From assembly GCF_023343835.1 (NCBI RefSeq), contig NC_064439.1, positions 39,611,508 through 39,675,507 on the forward strand: a stretch of DNA of 64,000 nucleotides. The letters are read 5' to 3'. Of the stretch, positions 14,337-24,135 are shown one piece after another; the first letter of the stretch is position 1; every line of letters starts with the position of its first letter. Below the pieces are notes generated by a model. It searched no databases, was not told the DNA's origin, and saw nothing but the letters and a program-made list of their open reading frames with translations. Origin of the DNA: Lagopus muta (taxonomy: Eukaryota > Chordata > Aves > Galliformes > Phasianidae). The position numbers and the translations under genes are program-made.

Positions 14337-14470
14337 GTACCTACTTCTTCATTCCTTCCTTCGTTTCCTCCTCCTCCATGGCTCCCTTTCCCTCCATCAA
14401 TGCTCTTCCAGCAGCTTTTATTCCTTTCTAAGTTCCTCTCACCATTGCACACCTCATTTTTCTTCCCCTG
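14337..14470. repeat. Polypyrimidine-rich tract
   Basis: About 130 bases strongly enriched for C and T on the plus strand, with runs such as TTCCTTCCTTCGTTTCCTCC and CCCTTTCCCTCC. The strand bias gives mirror-like short repeats. Both reading frames across it are low-complexity Ser/Phe/Pro or Gly/Glu strings and are not genes. Confidence 0.6.
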
Positions 14471-15227
14471 TTCTACTGTCAAATCACCCTTTCCTTCCAT
14501 TTACTTAATAAAAATAAGATAAAAAGACTGACACGTAACCCAGCAGTAACAAAATCCAAGCCTAATAACCAGGTAAGATTAAATGTGCCCAAAGGAAGGG
14601 GGGGGAAAAAAAAGAAAGAAAAAAAAAGAAAAAACCTACCCTATGGTGTGAAAGGCAAACCTTCCAATTGAGAGAGATTTTTTCCGTTTTCAAGAGCAAG
14701 AGCTTCTATAAAAAGCTTACTGTGATAAGGCACCAAAAGAAAAAAAAAACATACCTTCAGAAGAGGTTTTTGTGCCAGTGCAAAATGCCCAAATGCTTGC
14801 AGCAATGAGTAAGGCACTTTTTGTTGCTCCATCCTGCCTACACCTAGGTAACTCAGTCATGAGCCAATTCACTTTTTTCTTCCCCTAACCAGAGTAAAAG
14901 AAGCATGGAGACCCCAGTACAATTCTACTTCAGCAAGAGACATTAAATGCATTGAAAAACACCTAAAGGATGTACCCAGCCTCAAAATATAACACAGCAA
15001 GGATCTTCAAGTGAATGCATTTCTAATAGCATTCCTTGGCAATCAGGTCTTGGTTATAGTTTTTAGCAATGACCTAGATGAAAAAAATCTCCATAAAGAT
15101 TGCTGATAACATGAAAATAAGCTATCCTCAGCAAATAGCACATATTCTAGTAACGTCAAAATAAAAATCATACATCTAGTGACAAAAAGAGCTGTAATTA
15201 CAAGAGAGAAGATTGGCCTGGAAAAGC

Positions 15228-15297
15228 ACTATCTATCTATCTATATATATACTCATACATACATATATACATACATATGTATATATATAGAGAGAGA
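15228..15297. repeat. Compound (ATCT)n/(TA)n/(CATA)n microsatellite
   Basis: Starts with CTATCTATCTAT, continues into TATATATA and CATACATACATATATACATACATATGTATATATA, and ends with AGAGAGAG. A compound simple repeat inside OSBPL10 intron 1. Confidence 0.88.
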
Positions 15298-16419
15298 GCC
15301 AATCCTTACACTAACATATTTTTCCAAAGTAATTCTTCAACTAATAATGTTTCACCAGTTATATTTCTTAAATGCTCTTAAATGCTTTTAATGTTTATAA
15401 ACAAATTACTACTTTTCCCCCTACAAAAATAAGGCATCCACAAGCCACTAGAAACTCTAAGATGAAAAGAGAGGAGATGGGGAGATGAAAAACCATGTGC
15501 TAACCACGGATAGAGCATATAGCAAACAGACATTTTATCACCTTCCTACTGGAAAAAAAAATAAATAAAAGAACATCACAGTACTTCCAAAATGAGTATT
15601 CTAATGGACACAAGAAAGAACAATAAGAAGCAACACATACAGCTTAGAGAAAAGCCTAACAAGCATCAGACCACATACAACTCAAGCAAGGCAAGCAGAC
15701 AGTTGTAAGAGATGGGGTATGGATGTATCTGTCTGGAGAACCAGAGCAACACCAGGGAACACGAAGTATCAGTGCTGTGTGTAGTGAGAGTTAAATTCAC
15801 AACTCAAAACAGAGCTAATTTCCCAAAACTGTAATGGAGACCTTAAAAGCTAAGTTGTGGACATTTTAAGCAGGAAATACTGAATTGGAGAAAATGGGAT
15901 GTATTACATTTGCATTTGTTCCCTAGTGCAATCACAATTAACTGTATATCGTTCCAGTGTCCAGACTTGAAGGAAAACATTGAAATGGCCAATAGTAATC
16001 ATAAGGTCATACATTATTAAAATTACTGGGAATCTTGACTTGTAGCTCCACTGAAGATTCTACTGGTTCAGCTATCAACAGAGAAATGATAACATCACCA
16101 TTCCAAAAAGATGCATGAGGAAATGAAATTTGGTAAGCAGTGTTTTCTGTCTCCTACACAGTACACATAACAATATTAGAGTAAAAAAATAAAAATAAAA
16201 ATAAAAGGTTGACACATATTAAGAAAGGCAATTTCTTAAGCAGTGAGTAATTAAAAGTTGGCTCCAAACGCTCTATCACTGGAGGAAAAAGTCTCATGTT
16301 CCCAGAGAAACACAAGTCCAGGTGGAACGGGAATCAAGACACGCTACGACTTGTGCTAGGTAACTGGTACTTAGAATCTAAATTACTCAATTTACCTGTT
16401 AATTGTGGTTGCTGCTCTC

Positions 16420-16943
16420 AAAGTAATGCCTCCTACTTTATTATGTTGGCCTGCAAAAATCAGAGGTCTTCACCACCATGACTAAGCTGAAGGCTCAAAC
16501 TTCCGGAGTCAGGGCAGAGAAGAGAACCACCTTTCTCTTGCAACATGACAACACACCAGCTTGAAGATCACAGAGCACACTGCCAATCGTTACAGGACTG
16601 TCCTACCACACCCACCATACAGTCCAGATTCGGCACCTTCTGAATTCCATCTGTTCAGGCCGATGGAAGATGAACTGCACAGGCAACATTTTCCTAGCAC
16701 CATCATCATCACAGCAGCTGTAAAATAGCAGGTCACTCACTGGTGCAGGTTTTGTTTGTTTGTTTGTTTGTTTTTACAAGCAAGGCATACTGGCTCTTGT
16801 TCATCACTAGTGAAAATGCATAGCTAATGGTGGTGGGTATGCTGAAAAAATAGTGCTCTGTAGGTGATAGCTTACTCTACCAGTCTTACTATGTTCTTTG
16901 TATCTTTTGTAGTTTCCAAGGAAATATATAGGAGGCATTACTT
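16420..16943 (+). mobile_element. Internally deleted mariner (Galluhop-like) DNA transposon
   Basis: The element is bounded by a perfect 16-bp terminal inverted repeat (AAAGTAATGCCTCCTA at 16420-16435; its reverse complement ends at 16943). The interior carries a broken mariner transposase C-terminus: His-Asp-Asn at 16544-16552 and, in a different frame, HPPYSPDSAPSEFHLF at 16609-16656, the hallmark block that follows the second catalytic Asp of the DD34D family. The frame change between them and the total length of about 525 bp (autonomous mariners are about 1.3 kb) show that it is a defective, internally deleted copy. A (TTTG)n microsatellite has grown inside it at about 16750-16774. The terminal repeat resembles the chicken mariner family known as Galluhop from memory. 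Confidence is high for mariner and lower for the exact subfamily. Confidence 0.88.
16609..16680 (+). pseudogene. Mariner transposase C-terminal remnant
   Basis: The plus-strand frame reads HPPYSPDSAPSEFHLFRPME, then continues for a few residues before stops. In mariner enzymes HPPYSPDLAPSDYHLF marks the C-terminal part of the DDD catalytic domain. The upstream HDN motif is in another frame and the N-terminal DNA-binding region is missing, so no active enzyme can be made from this copy. Confidence 0.85.
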
Positions 16944-18965
16944 TTGGTGTGATGTAAATGCCATCTTGGAAAGAGAAGTACAGTAGTATTTCAACAGTGC
17001 TTACTGAAATATATTTGCAGCTAAAAAGAAGAAAAAAAAAAGAAGCCTTGCCTCCCTGGATGAGGTTCTGAAATGTGCTCAGCCATCTCAGAAAGATATT
17101 CCCAACATCCTGAAAGACCTAAAGCATAACAACATGATACTTGGGGAGAAAAAAAAAAAAAAAAATTAAGTTCTGGAAATATATTTGGCCAAGAAAAGAA
17201 ACTCAACTTTTTTATTTGTATCAAATTCAATACTTTTTGTTTCATCATCCATTATAATGCTGATTTAAAATACATCATTTTACATTAAGAGTTGACAGTG
17301 ATTTTCAGCACCCTTTTCACTTGGAAGGTTTTAAATATAATAGAACCTTTTAAATATATCATAAAGAATAAGAATTATTATATTAGTTATGCAAAGAGAA
17401 GCTAAAGCCCAAATGCATTCTTCTTATTTAATAATTGCTTTTAAATATAAAGTGATGTGAAAAACCTCTTGAATACACTTCTTATATACTCACAAAAAGA
17501 CTCCAAGGCACATTACTTAGTTTAACAACTTACTGTCACTTCACCTACTTGAACACAAATCCGTATGCACAAACGGGTGCATTTTTTCAGATGAGCTACC
17601 ATGAACATGTGTGCTCCCTCTAACCACATTTATCACTGCGTTGCTAAGCACAGAGATCTCCATTCAAAAAGACAGCAGTGAGATGAACTAGTAATAACTA
17701 AATCCAGATAAGGGTAAGTGCTAGAGCCAACTGCCACTTCTTTTCACTGTCTGAAAATGAAGTGTGACATCTGGGTGAAAGGAAGACCACGGTCTATTTT
17801 GTCTGTCACTTCATTCCCTCTGGTACCAAGACTGCTGCTCAGCTCTGAAGTGCACTTAAAAATCCCAAACACACTGAGTGAAAGCGCTCAAGTCTCCTTT
17901 ATTTTAAACAGACTTTTCCTACGCCTACGATGCCATCAAACATCTTACACAGTACATTACCATACGTTATATGAACTTATCCTCCACATAGGCATAAGTA
18001 GCAGTGAAGCTATGTGACATGGGCAGCCAAAGAACAAAGAACTTGGGTTACCTGCCCGGGGACAAGAGAAATGTGGATTGCTTGGAGAACTGCCATGGAC
18101 ATCTCCAAAGTCCAAACCACAAGACCATCCTTTTAAATTTCAACCTGACATTCAAAGTTTTTTTTCTTCAAAATGTTTCTTGTAAGCATCACTGAAGGGC
18201 AGAGAGACAGAATGATCGATTTCTCTTCCTGCCATTACCTTGATAAAAGCCATTCTCTAACTTCACTCCTCTGTTCCAACAGCCTTCTCCATTCTCCTGA
18301 CATCTGCTTAGAGGCAACAGAAAAAGCTATTCAAGGTAAATCAAGCAGTTAGTGATCAAACAAGTTAGGTTTAAGCAACCATTACCTAAGCACAGACAGG
18401 GTGCATCTTCACTTAAAATTTTAACTTTCCTACAATTAAATCAGAGGTATACAACAAAGAGGTTTTGCTTTTTTTTTCTAACAATGACCTTCAAAAATAA
18501 ACAATTAGGAGCGAAAAGTTTCAATAATAAAAAGTGAAGGAAACAGAGGAGTGAAAAAAGGAAAGCTCACATTTCAGTATTATTATTTTTGCTACCTAGA
18601 TTTCAGGATTAAGAAAAAAAAATGATTAGCATATAATCTAAAGCAGAAATTACTAATAAGTGATTTTTGACATTTTAAGTTCCAAGTTTATGTGAAACTA
18701 GCAACATACATTTAACTTTCAATAACATATTCAAGAACAGTCATATTTCTCCAGTAACCACCTACTTGCTTTTTACACTGGAAAAAGGTCACAATTCATT
18801 CCTAGAACTTGAATGGTACCAATGAAAGAACCTGGAGCAGCCATCACTGTACTAGACTCTTTAATCTTTGACTCTCAACATGTTTTGCACCTCTCTTATG
18901 ACAGGGAAGAAACAAACAGAAAGGCTGGGCTGCAGCACTTTCTATATAGTTAGTACTAAGATGAT

Positions 18966-20390
18966 TGCAAGAGTTGGACAATCTCTTTTTCCCTAGGCAA
19001 CAGTTGCCTACTAATACACCCAAGAATATCATTAGCTTTTTTATCTGCAAGGGCACACATCTGACTCACAGCTACCTTGGTGTCTATCATGATTCCCAGG
19101 TCCTTTTCTGCTGTGCTGTGTGGCCCCCAGCACATCCAGCACTATCACTCCCCAGAACGACTTGCCATCTCTCTTTGTTGGACTCCACATCAACCTACCT
19201 CCAGCCTGTCCATGTCACTCTGGATGGCTGCACATTCCTCTGAATAAGCCACTTCCCTCAGTTTCGTGACATCTGCAAGTTTACTATACCTCATCATCCA
19301 CATCTTTAATCAAGACGTGGAACAAGACTGTTCTCAGAATTAACTCCTAGGGTACTCTGCTCAACACTTGCCCCCAGTTAGATTTTGTACCACTAACCAC
19401 TACTCTATGCACTGACATTCAGCCAGTTTTTGATCCACTTCACCATCTGCTCATCCAGATCATACTTCAATAGCTTCTCAATGATGAGCATATGGGGCAC
19501 AGTACCAAAGATCCAGGAAAGTAACTTCCACATCTCCACCCTCATCTACAAGGCTGGTGATTTCACTGTAGAAGCTTATCAGGTTGTCAGGCGTTACGTC
19601 GCCTTGCTGAATCCACACTCACTACTCCTGATCATCTTCTTCATATGTCTGGAAATGGTTTCCAGGATCAGCTGTCTCATCACCTTTCAAGTGACTAAGG
19701 GAAGGCTGACCAGCCTGTAGTTACCTGTGTCCTTCATCTAGTCTTTCTTGAAAATAAGAGCAATGTTTGTTTTCCTTTAGTCTTCTGGCATTTCTTCAAG
19801 TTTCCCTTATTGAGCAAAGAATACCAAGAGCTGCAACTCAATCATATCTGCAAGCTCCCTCAGCACTCATGGACACATCCCGTCAGGGCTTATGGACTTA
19901 AGAACGTCCAGTTTGTTTAAGTGTTCCCTGACTTGATCTTCCTCCACTAAACTTACAACTTCCTTGCTCCAGCCTTTCCTTCTGATCTCTGGAAACCGGT
20001 GTTCCTGAAGGCAACCACGCTGCTGAAGAAGGCCATTCAGTACCTCAGCCTTACCACTGTCTCAGGTAACCAGATCTCCTGTTTCACTAAGGAACGTCTT
20101 CCTAGTGTTATGTCAATAATATTCTTGTTAAGGGGAACAGGAAGGGCTTTTACATCCTTAGCCTGCTTCAATTCTATCTACGGACTTTAGCTATCCTAAC
20201 TTCATCCCCAGGTGCTCTCTGTATTCCTTTCAGGTTACCTGACCTTGCTTTCATCCTCTGTAGGCTTCCTTTTTGTATTTGAGTTTGGCCAGAACCTTGT
20301 TCATTCATGCAGGCCCCTGTTGCTAACACCAGTCCTGCAGCCAATGACTGACCTGTCCTGACAGTGAGATATTCTAGTATCTCAGATCAG
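18966..20390 (-). mobile_element. CR1 LINE, long minus-strand copy (3' part of ORF2 and start of 3' UTR)
   Basis: Across about 1.4 kb the plus strand matches the reverse complement of CR1 in the expected order. CCCAGGTCCTTTTCTGCTG at about 19095 is followed by the CTGTCCATGTCACTCTGGATGGC block near 19205, then by ATTCAGCCAGTTTTTGATCC near 19420. The reverse-transcriptase start reads NYRLVSL on the minus strand at 19702-19722. Beyond that are degenerate upstream ORF2 sequences, to about 20390. The extreme 3' terminus (octamer repeats) is missing on the left. Many stops and frameshifts make it non-functional. It has the same orientation as OSBPL10. Confidence 0.85.
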
Positions 20391-20539
20391 ACACAAATGT
20401 TCTTCCATGAAAGTGTCTGTGTTTGAGGTTGTTTTGCTCTTTGCCTTTGCACCTGTGTAAACCAATGGCAAGTCAGACTTCAGCAGAGACACTCTAAAAG
20501 CCCAGCCCCCTTGACAACTTTACTGTGCAACAAACTGCC

Positions 20540-20610
20540 TCAAAGCAAACAAAAAAAAAAAACAGCCCTTCTTTCTGCTGGTGTGAGGGTAAAAAAAAAA
20601 AAAACAAAAA
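20540..20610. repeat. Two short A-rich tracts
   Basis: Poly(A)-like runs at about 20548-20561 and 20590-20607. They sit some 150 bases beyond the visible end of the CR1 copy and are probably unrelated simple repeats. Confidence 0.55.
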
Positions 20611-23044
20611 ACCCACCATCTAGCTCTTTTTCTTTTTGGAAGGTTCAGGCTGTTCCTGAACCTGCTGGAAGAGAACAAATAGATTTATTTAGTAATAGAC
20701 AATAAACCCTCAGAAATTCTCAAAATAGAAATTAATGCAGCTCTCAAGATTGACTGAACCGGAGGCCTTCAATTACTTCAGCTATTGTTCATCAATGCAG
20801 TGTTACGCTTCAATATTGCCCCATCCAAAATAGGAATATCTTGCATACTCTCCTTAAAGGAGGATTGATAAAAAAGCCACACCAATGTATTGTAATTCAA
20901 ACAAGAGGAAAATGTCTTCAGAATTCTAGAGGTCACCCTGCATAATAAGCGTGGAATAACTTAGGAAAGAAAGCCTATCTACTTCAATGTCTCATGGCAA
21001 AAGCTAACGTTAAATGCATTTAAATTATTTAGGTTAATGGATAAGGTACTTTAAAAAACATTTCAAATCCACAATCACTGAACTCTATCAGTTTCCTCTT
21101 TATCGTTCCACTTTATTTATATTCATGCCATCTGGCTGTATCGATCATGAACTTAAAACAATCCTGCATTTTTTCAGATGAAGTAAACTCAGAACTAATT
21201 TCTACGATCATTCCACAATACATACACTCCCAAACAGACAACCTCACTTTAACCCACGCATACTTGTTTATTGGAAATTATAGTAAGACCGACTTTTGTA
21301 ATCTTCCAGTAGCAATTGTTTTGTTTAAAACTGCCATCACCAATCCCAGTCAACATACACATAGACCAAGGAACACCTGAATGAACTAGAAACATCACTT
21401 AGCCCAGAAGCTGTCATGTAGTCAAATAGCCAGATTTACACAAAATAAGATCAGCGGTTGACAAAGCATTATACAGCAGGATTAAAATAGACTGCTAAGA
21501 GTAAAATAATATTAATTAAAATGCGACATTTATCTCTGTAATGTTTTCAGACAGAAGTTTCTCAGACATATGTAGATCACACACGTTGTCTTAAACTCCC
21601 ACCCTTATCAGAGATCTAATCAGTGCTAAACGCTGCCCAAAACTAACAGGCAGGCAGTTCTAGACCCAAAGATTTACAAGCAAAGACCTCAATTTTGCAA
21701 TTTTCATCAGGTTACCTGAAAATGGCTTCAGCAACACACACACGATTAGGAAAAGTTACTGCTTCTACCAAAAGATATGGCAGTACCAGGAAAGAAAAAA
21801 TAAAAAGGAGGGAGGGTTAGTTGTTCATTTTGATATCAAACTGTGTTTATTTGGTTCTTAAACAAAGCGACAGAAGGTCTGCGTAAGTCAGTAACAGACA
21901 GGATTCCGACACGAATCTAGCACAGAGCAGCAGTAGCCAAGAGATAGTCAAGGGCCTTCTTTATGGCTCCCTGAGAGCAGCCTATACGTTAAGTGAAAGA
22001 CACCTGGTTTGTGAAGAGAAGTGCCTATCCCTATTGGGTATGGATCATCACCCATAGTGGGTATAACCTGTGCGTGCCCTCCCGCACATGAAATCAGATC
22101 CGTTTCTGAAAGTTTTCAGCAAGTATTGCTACAGCCCTGCTCTGCAAGAGTCAGCATCAAAGCATCCTCGGCATCTGTACCATTTAATTTTCTCACTTAC
22201 AAATGCTTTAAAATTACTGCCAGAGCATCCAGGAGAGAGCTATGCCTGCATTCTCACTGCTTGGTATCACTCAACCTAAGCAAAGTTTTCTTTCTCATTT
22301 TCCTAAGGTTTGTGGCTGGACCTGCAGACATTCTATTGCCACTGCCTCTCTTCAGAGCCACCACCACGACGCCGTACATTAAAAAGTTGAGGTACAGATA
22401 CCCAACCTCACCCATCCAGTAAGTTCAGCAAGAAGTAAAGCAGCAATGGAGAGCCTTCCGCGTTCCACGGACCCAAGCGCACGGTTCTCCGTCCCACAAC
22501 CCGCGGCGAGGCCGCACGCCCAGCGGGGCGCACAGCGGCCGTCCAGCCCGCAGCCGGCCGCCACCTCAGCGCAGCACAGCACCTGTCACGCAGCAAGGGC
22601 AGCGCGGCAGCCCTCAGAGCACCGGCTCACCGCTTCCTCGGTGGCCCGCCCCGAAGCCAACACATCGCACCGGTGACTGCAGACACAAGCATGGCACCTC
22701 TCTCTAGCTCGGTCCATGAGGCTCGCACCCGTTCCGGTTGTCCCGCCCAACTTTCCCAGCGTGAGGAAGGTAAGTTCCCGAGGAGGACCGCGGAAAGGGA
22801 GCCGGGAGCCTCCCGCACCCACACAGCGGTGCGCCTCTCCTTCGGATGGAAAATAACACGAAACGAAACGAAAATAAATTCCGAGGGCCGCAGGAAGAGA
22901 GCGGATCGGAGCGGCGGGAAAGGGCCGGCTCACCGCACCGGCCTACCTGCCCGGGGCGGGGAGGGGGCGGCCCGGGGCGGCGGCTGCCGGGCACCATCTT
23001 GGGGGCGGCGGGGGCCGGGAGGCCGCGGCCCGGCGGCGCATTAC

Positions 23045-23361
23045 CTGCTCTGCCAGCCCTGAAGGAGGTTGGTGTATTTGCTCAGCGTCCCTTCCAGCAC
23101 CGGCTCCCGACGCCTCCCGATGCCGCCCGGCGCCTGCGCGCCCCCCGGGCTGGCCGCCGCCGAGCCGGGGCTGCCGCCGCCTCCTCCTCCTCCTCCTCCT
23201 CCTCCTCCTCCTCCATCCAGCCTTCCCGCGGCCGCCGCCCGGCCCGGCAGCCCGCGGCCGGCTGAGGAGGACGAGGGAGAGGAGCCCGCCGACGCGGGGC
23301 GGCTGCTGCTGCGGCTGCTGCTGTTGCTGCCGCCGCCCTCGCTCGCCGCCGCCTTCTCCAT
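23045..23361 (-). CDS. OSBPL10: OSBPL10 coding exon 1 (oxysterol-binding protein-related protein 10), N-terminus
   Basis: The protein (ORP10) belongs to the oxysterol-binding-protein-related lipid-transfer family, which has an N-terminal PH domain and a C-terminal ligand-binding domain and works at membrane contact sites; these facts come from family knowledge. The exon encodes residues 1-105 plus two bases of codon 106. It starts with [20 protein letters not shown], continues through a Ser/Ala/Gly-rich disordered region with a 14-Gly run (residues 50-63), and ends in [20 protein letters not shown], the entry to the PH domain. The end matches mammalian ORP10 almost residue for residue from memory. 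The splice donor is AG|GTAA at 23045/23044. The ATG at 23361 is chosen by homology; the frame is open upstream to an ATG at 23646, but those residues do not resemble the family. Later exons lie beyond the left edge of the window. Confidence 0.95.
23173..23214 (-). repeat. OSBPL10: (GGA/GGC)n triplet repeat encoding 14 Gly
   Basis: On the plus strand it reads as TCC/GCC triplets. On the coding strand it is an almost pure GGA array followed by GGC codons, encoding Gly50-Gly63 between Leu-Asp and Ser-Pro-Gly-Ser. Pure triplets of this length are prone to length change, so the Gly count may vary between individuals and species. Confidence 0.95.
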
Positions 23362-23883
23362 GGAGCCCCGCGGCACAGGGTGCGAGCCCGCTCCGGCCGC
23401 GGCCGCCGCTACCGCCCGGCAAAGCCCTGACTCACGGGCGGCGCCGCGAGAGAGAGAGGGGCGGCGCCCGGGGGAGAAGGGGCCGGGCCGCGGCGGGAGA
23501 GGGAGCCGCGCGCCGCCCCTCGCCGGGGGCCGGGGGGCGTCGGGCGGCCGTTGGGGCCCGGCCCTGGGTGTGCGCGGGGCGCGCGCTGAGCGCAGCAGGG
23601 GGCGGCGGCCCTGTGGGGCTGTGCGCGTATCCCTGCGACGCTGCACGGTGCATGCCCGGGGCGCGCGGCCCTGGCGCTACGAGAGCTGCGCCCGCGGAAA
23701 GCAACGCTCGGCAGGAGGGCGGTTCTCGGTGCGGATGGATGCGCGCGAGTGCCCGCGGCCACGGAGCGTGGCACCGAAGAGGCGGCCGTCTGTGAGCCGT
23801 TCACGCGGTGCACGCCGAGATGCGTGTGCCCAGCAGCGGCAGTGCCAGAGCCGTCCCCAGCACGCTGCAGGACGCCGTAGTGT

Positions 23884-24135
23884 CACGGAATCGTTAAGAT
23901 CAGAAAAGCCCTCTCAGATCACCTAGTCCAACTGCCAACCCCACCATGCCCACTGAGCACGTTGCTCAGTGCCACATCCACACAGTTCTTCAACATCTCC
24001 ACAGATAGTGACTGCACCACCTCCCTGGGCAGCCTGTGCCACTGCCTCGCTGCTTTCTGAGAAGAAATTCTTAATACCCAACTTGAAACTCCCCTGGTGC
24101 AACTCAAGGCCGTTCCCTCTTGTCCTTTCATGTAT
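23884..24135 (-). mobile_element. CR1 LINE 3' fragment, minus strand, next to OSBPL10 CpG island
   Basis: The plus strand reads ACGGAATCGTTAAGATCAGAAAAG, then ATCACCTAGTCCAACTGCCAACC, then CACCTCCCTGGGCAGCCTGTGCC and CCTGGTGCAACTCAAGGCCG. This is the reverse complement of the CR1 3' region in the usual order. The 3' end abuts the CpG-island edge, about 520 bp upstream of the OSBPL10 start codon. The copy is 5'-truncated near 24135 and non-coding. Confidence 0.92.

Larger units (their letters stand above)
1..23044 (-). other. OSBPL10: OSBPL10 intron 1 (5' part only)
   Basis: This stretch lies downstream of the OSBPL10 exon 1 splice donor (GT at 23044-23043 on the minus strand) and contains no further OSBPL10 exon that I can recognise. 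The next expected exon would continue the PH domain after the split Arg codon, and no minus-strand frame here reads as a PH domain. The DNA is AT-rich with frequent stops in all frames. Apart from the repeats listed separately, I see nothing coding in 1-6600, 6890-16400, 16950-18960 or 20400-22440. Large first introns are usual for this gene family, so the absence of exon 2 within 23 kb is not surprising. The intron assignment follows from exon 1 and is an inference. Confidence 0.75.
22440..23880. promoter_or_regulatory. OSBPL10: CpG island, OSBPL10 promoter and first exon
   Basis: Base composition changes abruptly from AT-rich to very GC- and CpG-rich at about 22440 and back at about 23880, where a CR1 begins. 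The island spans the first part of intron 1, coding exon 1 (23045-23361), the 5' UTR and the presumed transcription start region at about 23400-23700, read on the minus strand. No TATA box is seen, which fits a dispersed CpG-island promoter. G-rich runs such as GGGGGCGGCGGGGGCCGGG near 23000 may form quadruplexes. The many long frames here on both strands are a by-product of low stop-codon density at high GC. Confidence 0.85.

Noticed and set aside
22943..23422. 159-codon minus-strand frame overlapping OSBPL10 exon 1 in another phase
   Set aside because: Low-complexity Gln/Arg/Gly string caused by reading the triplet repeat out of frame; the OSBPL10 frame has clear homology instead.
23069..23926. 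285-codon plus-strand open frame antisense to OSBPL10 exon 1
   Set aside because: It is the shadow of the GC-rich island: Pro, Arg and Gly-rich with a Pro run that is the antisense of the Gly tract, no domain and no splice support. It also runs into the CR1 at its end.
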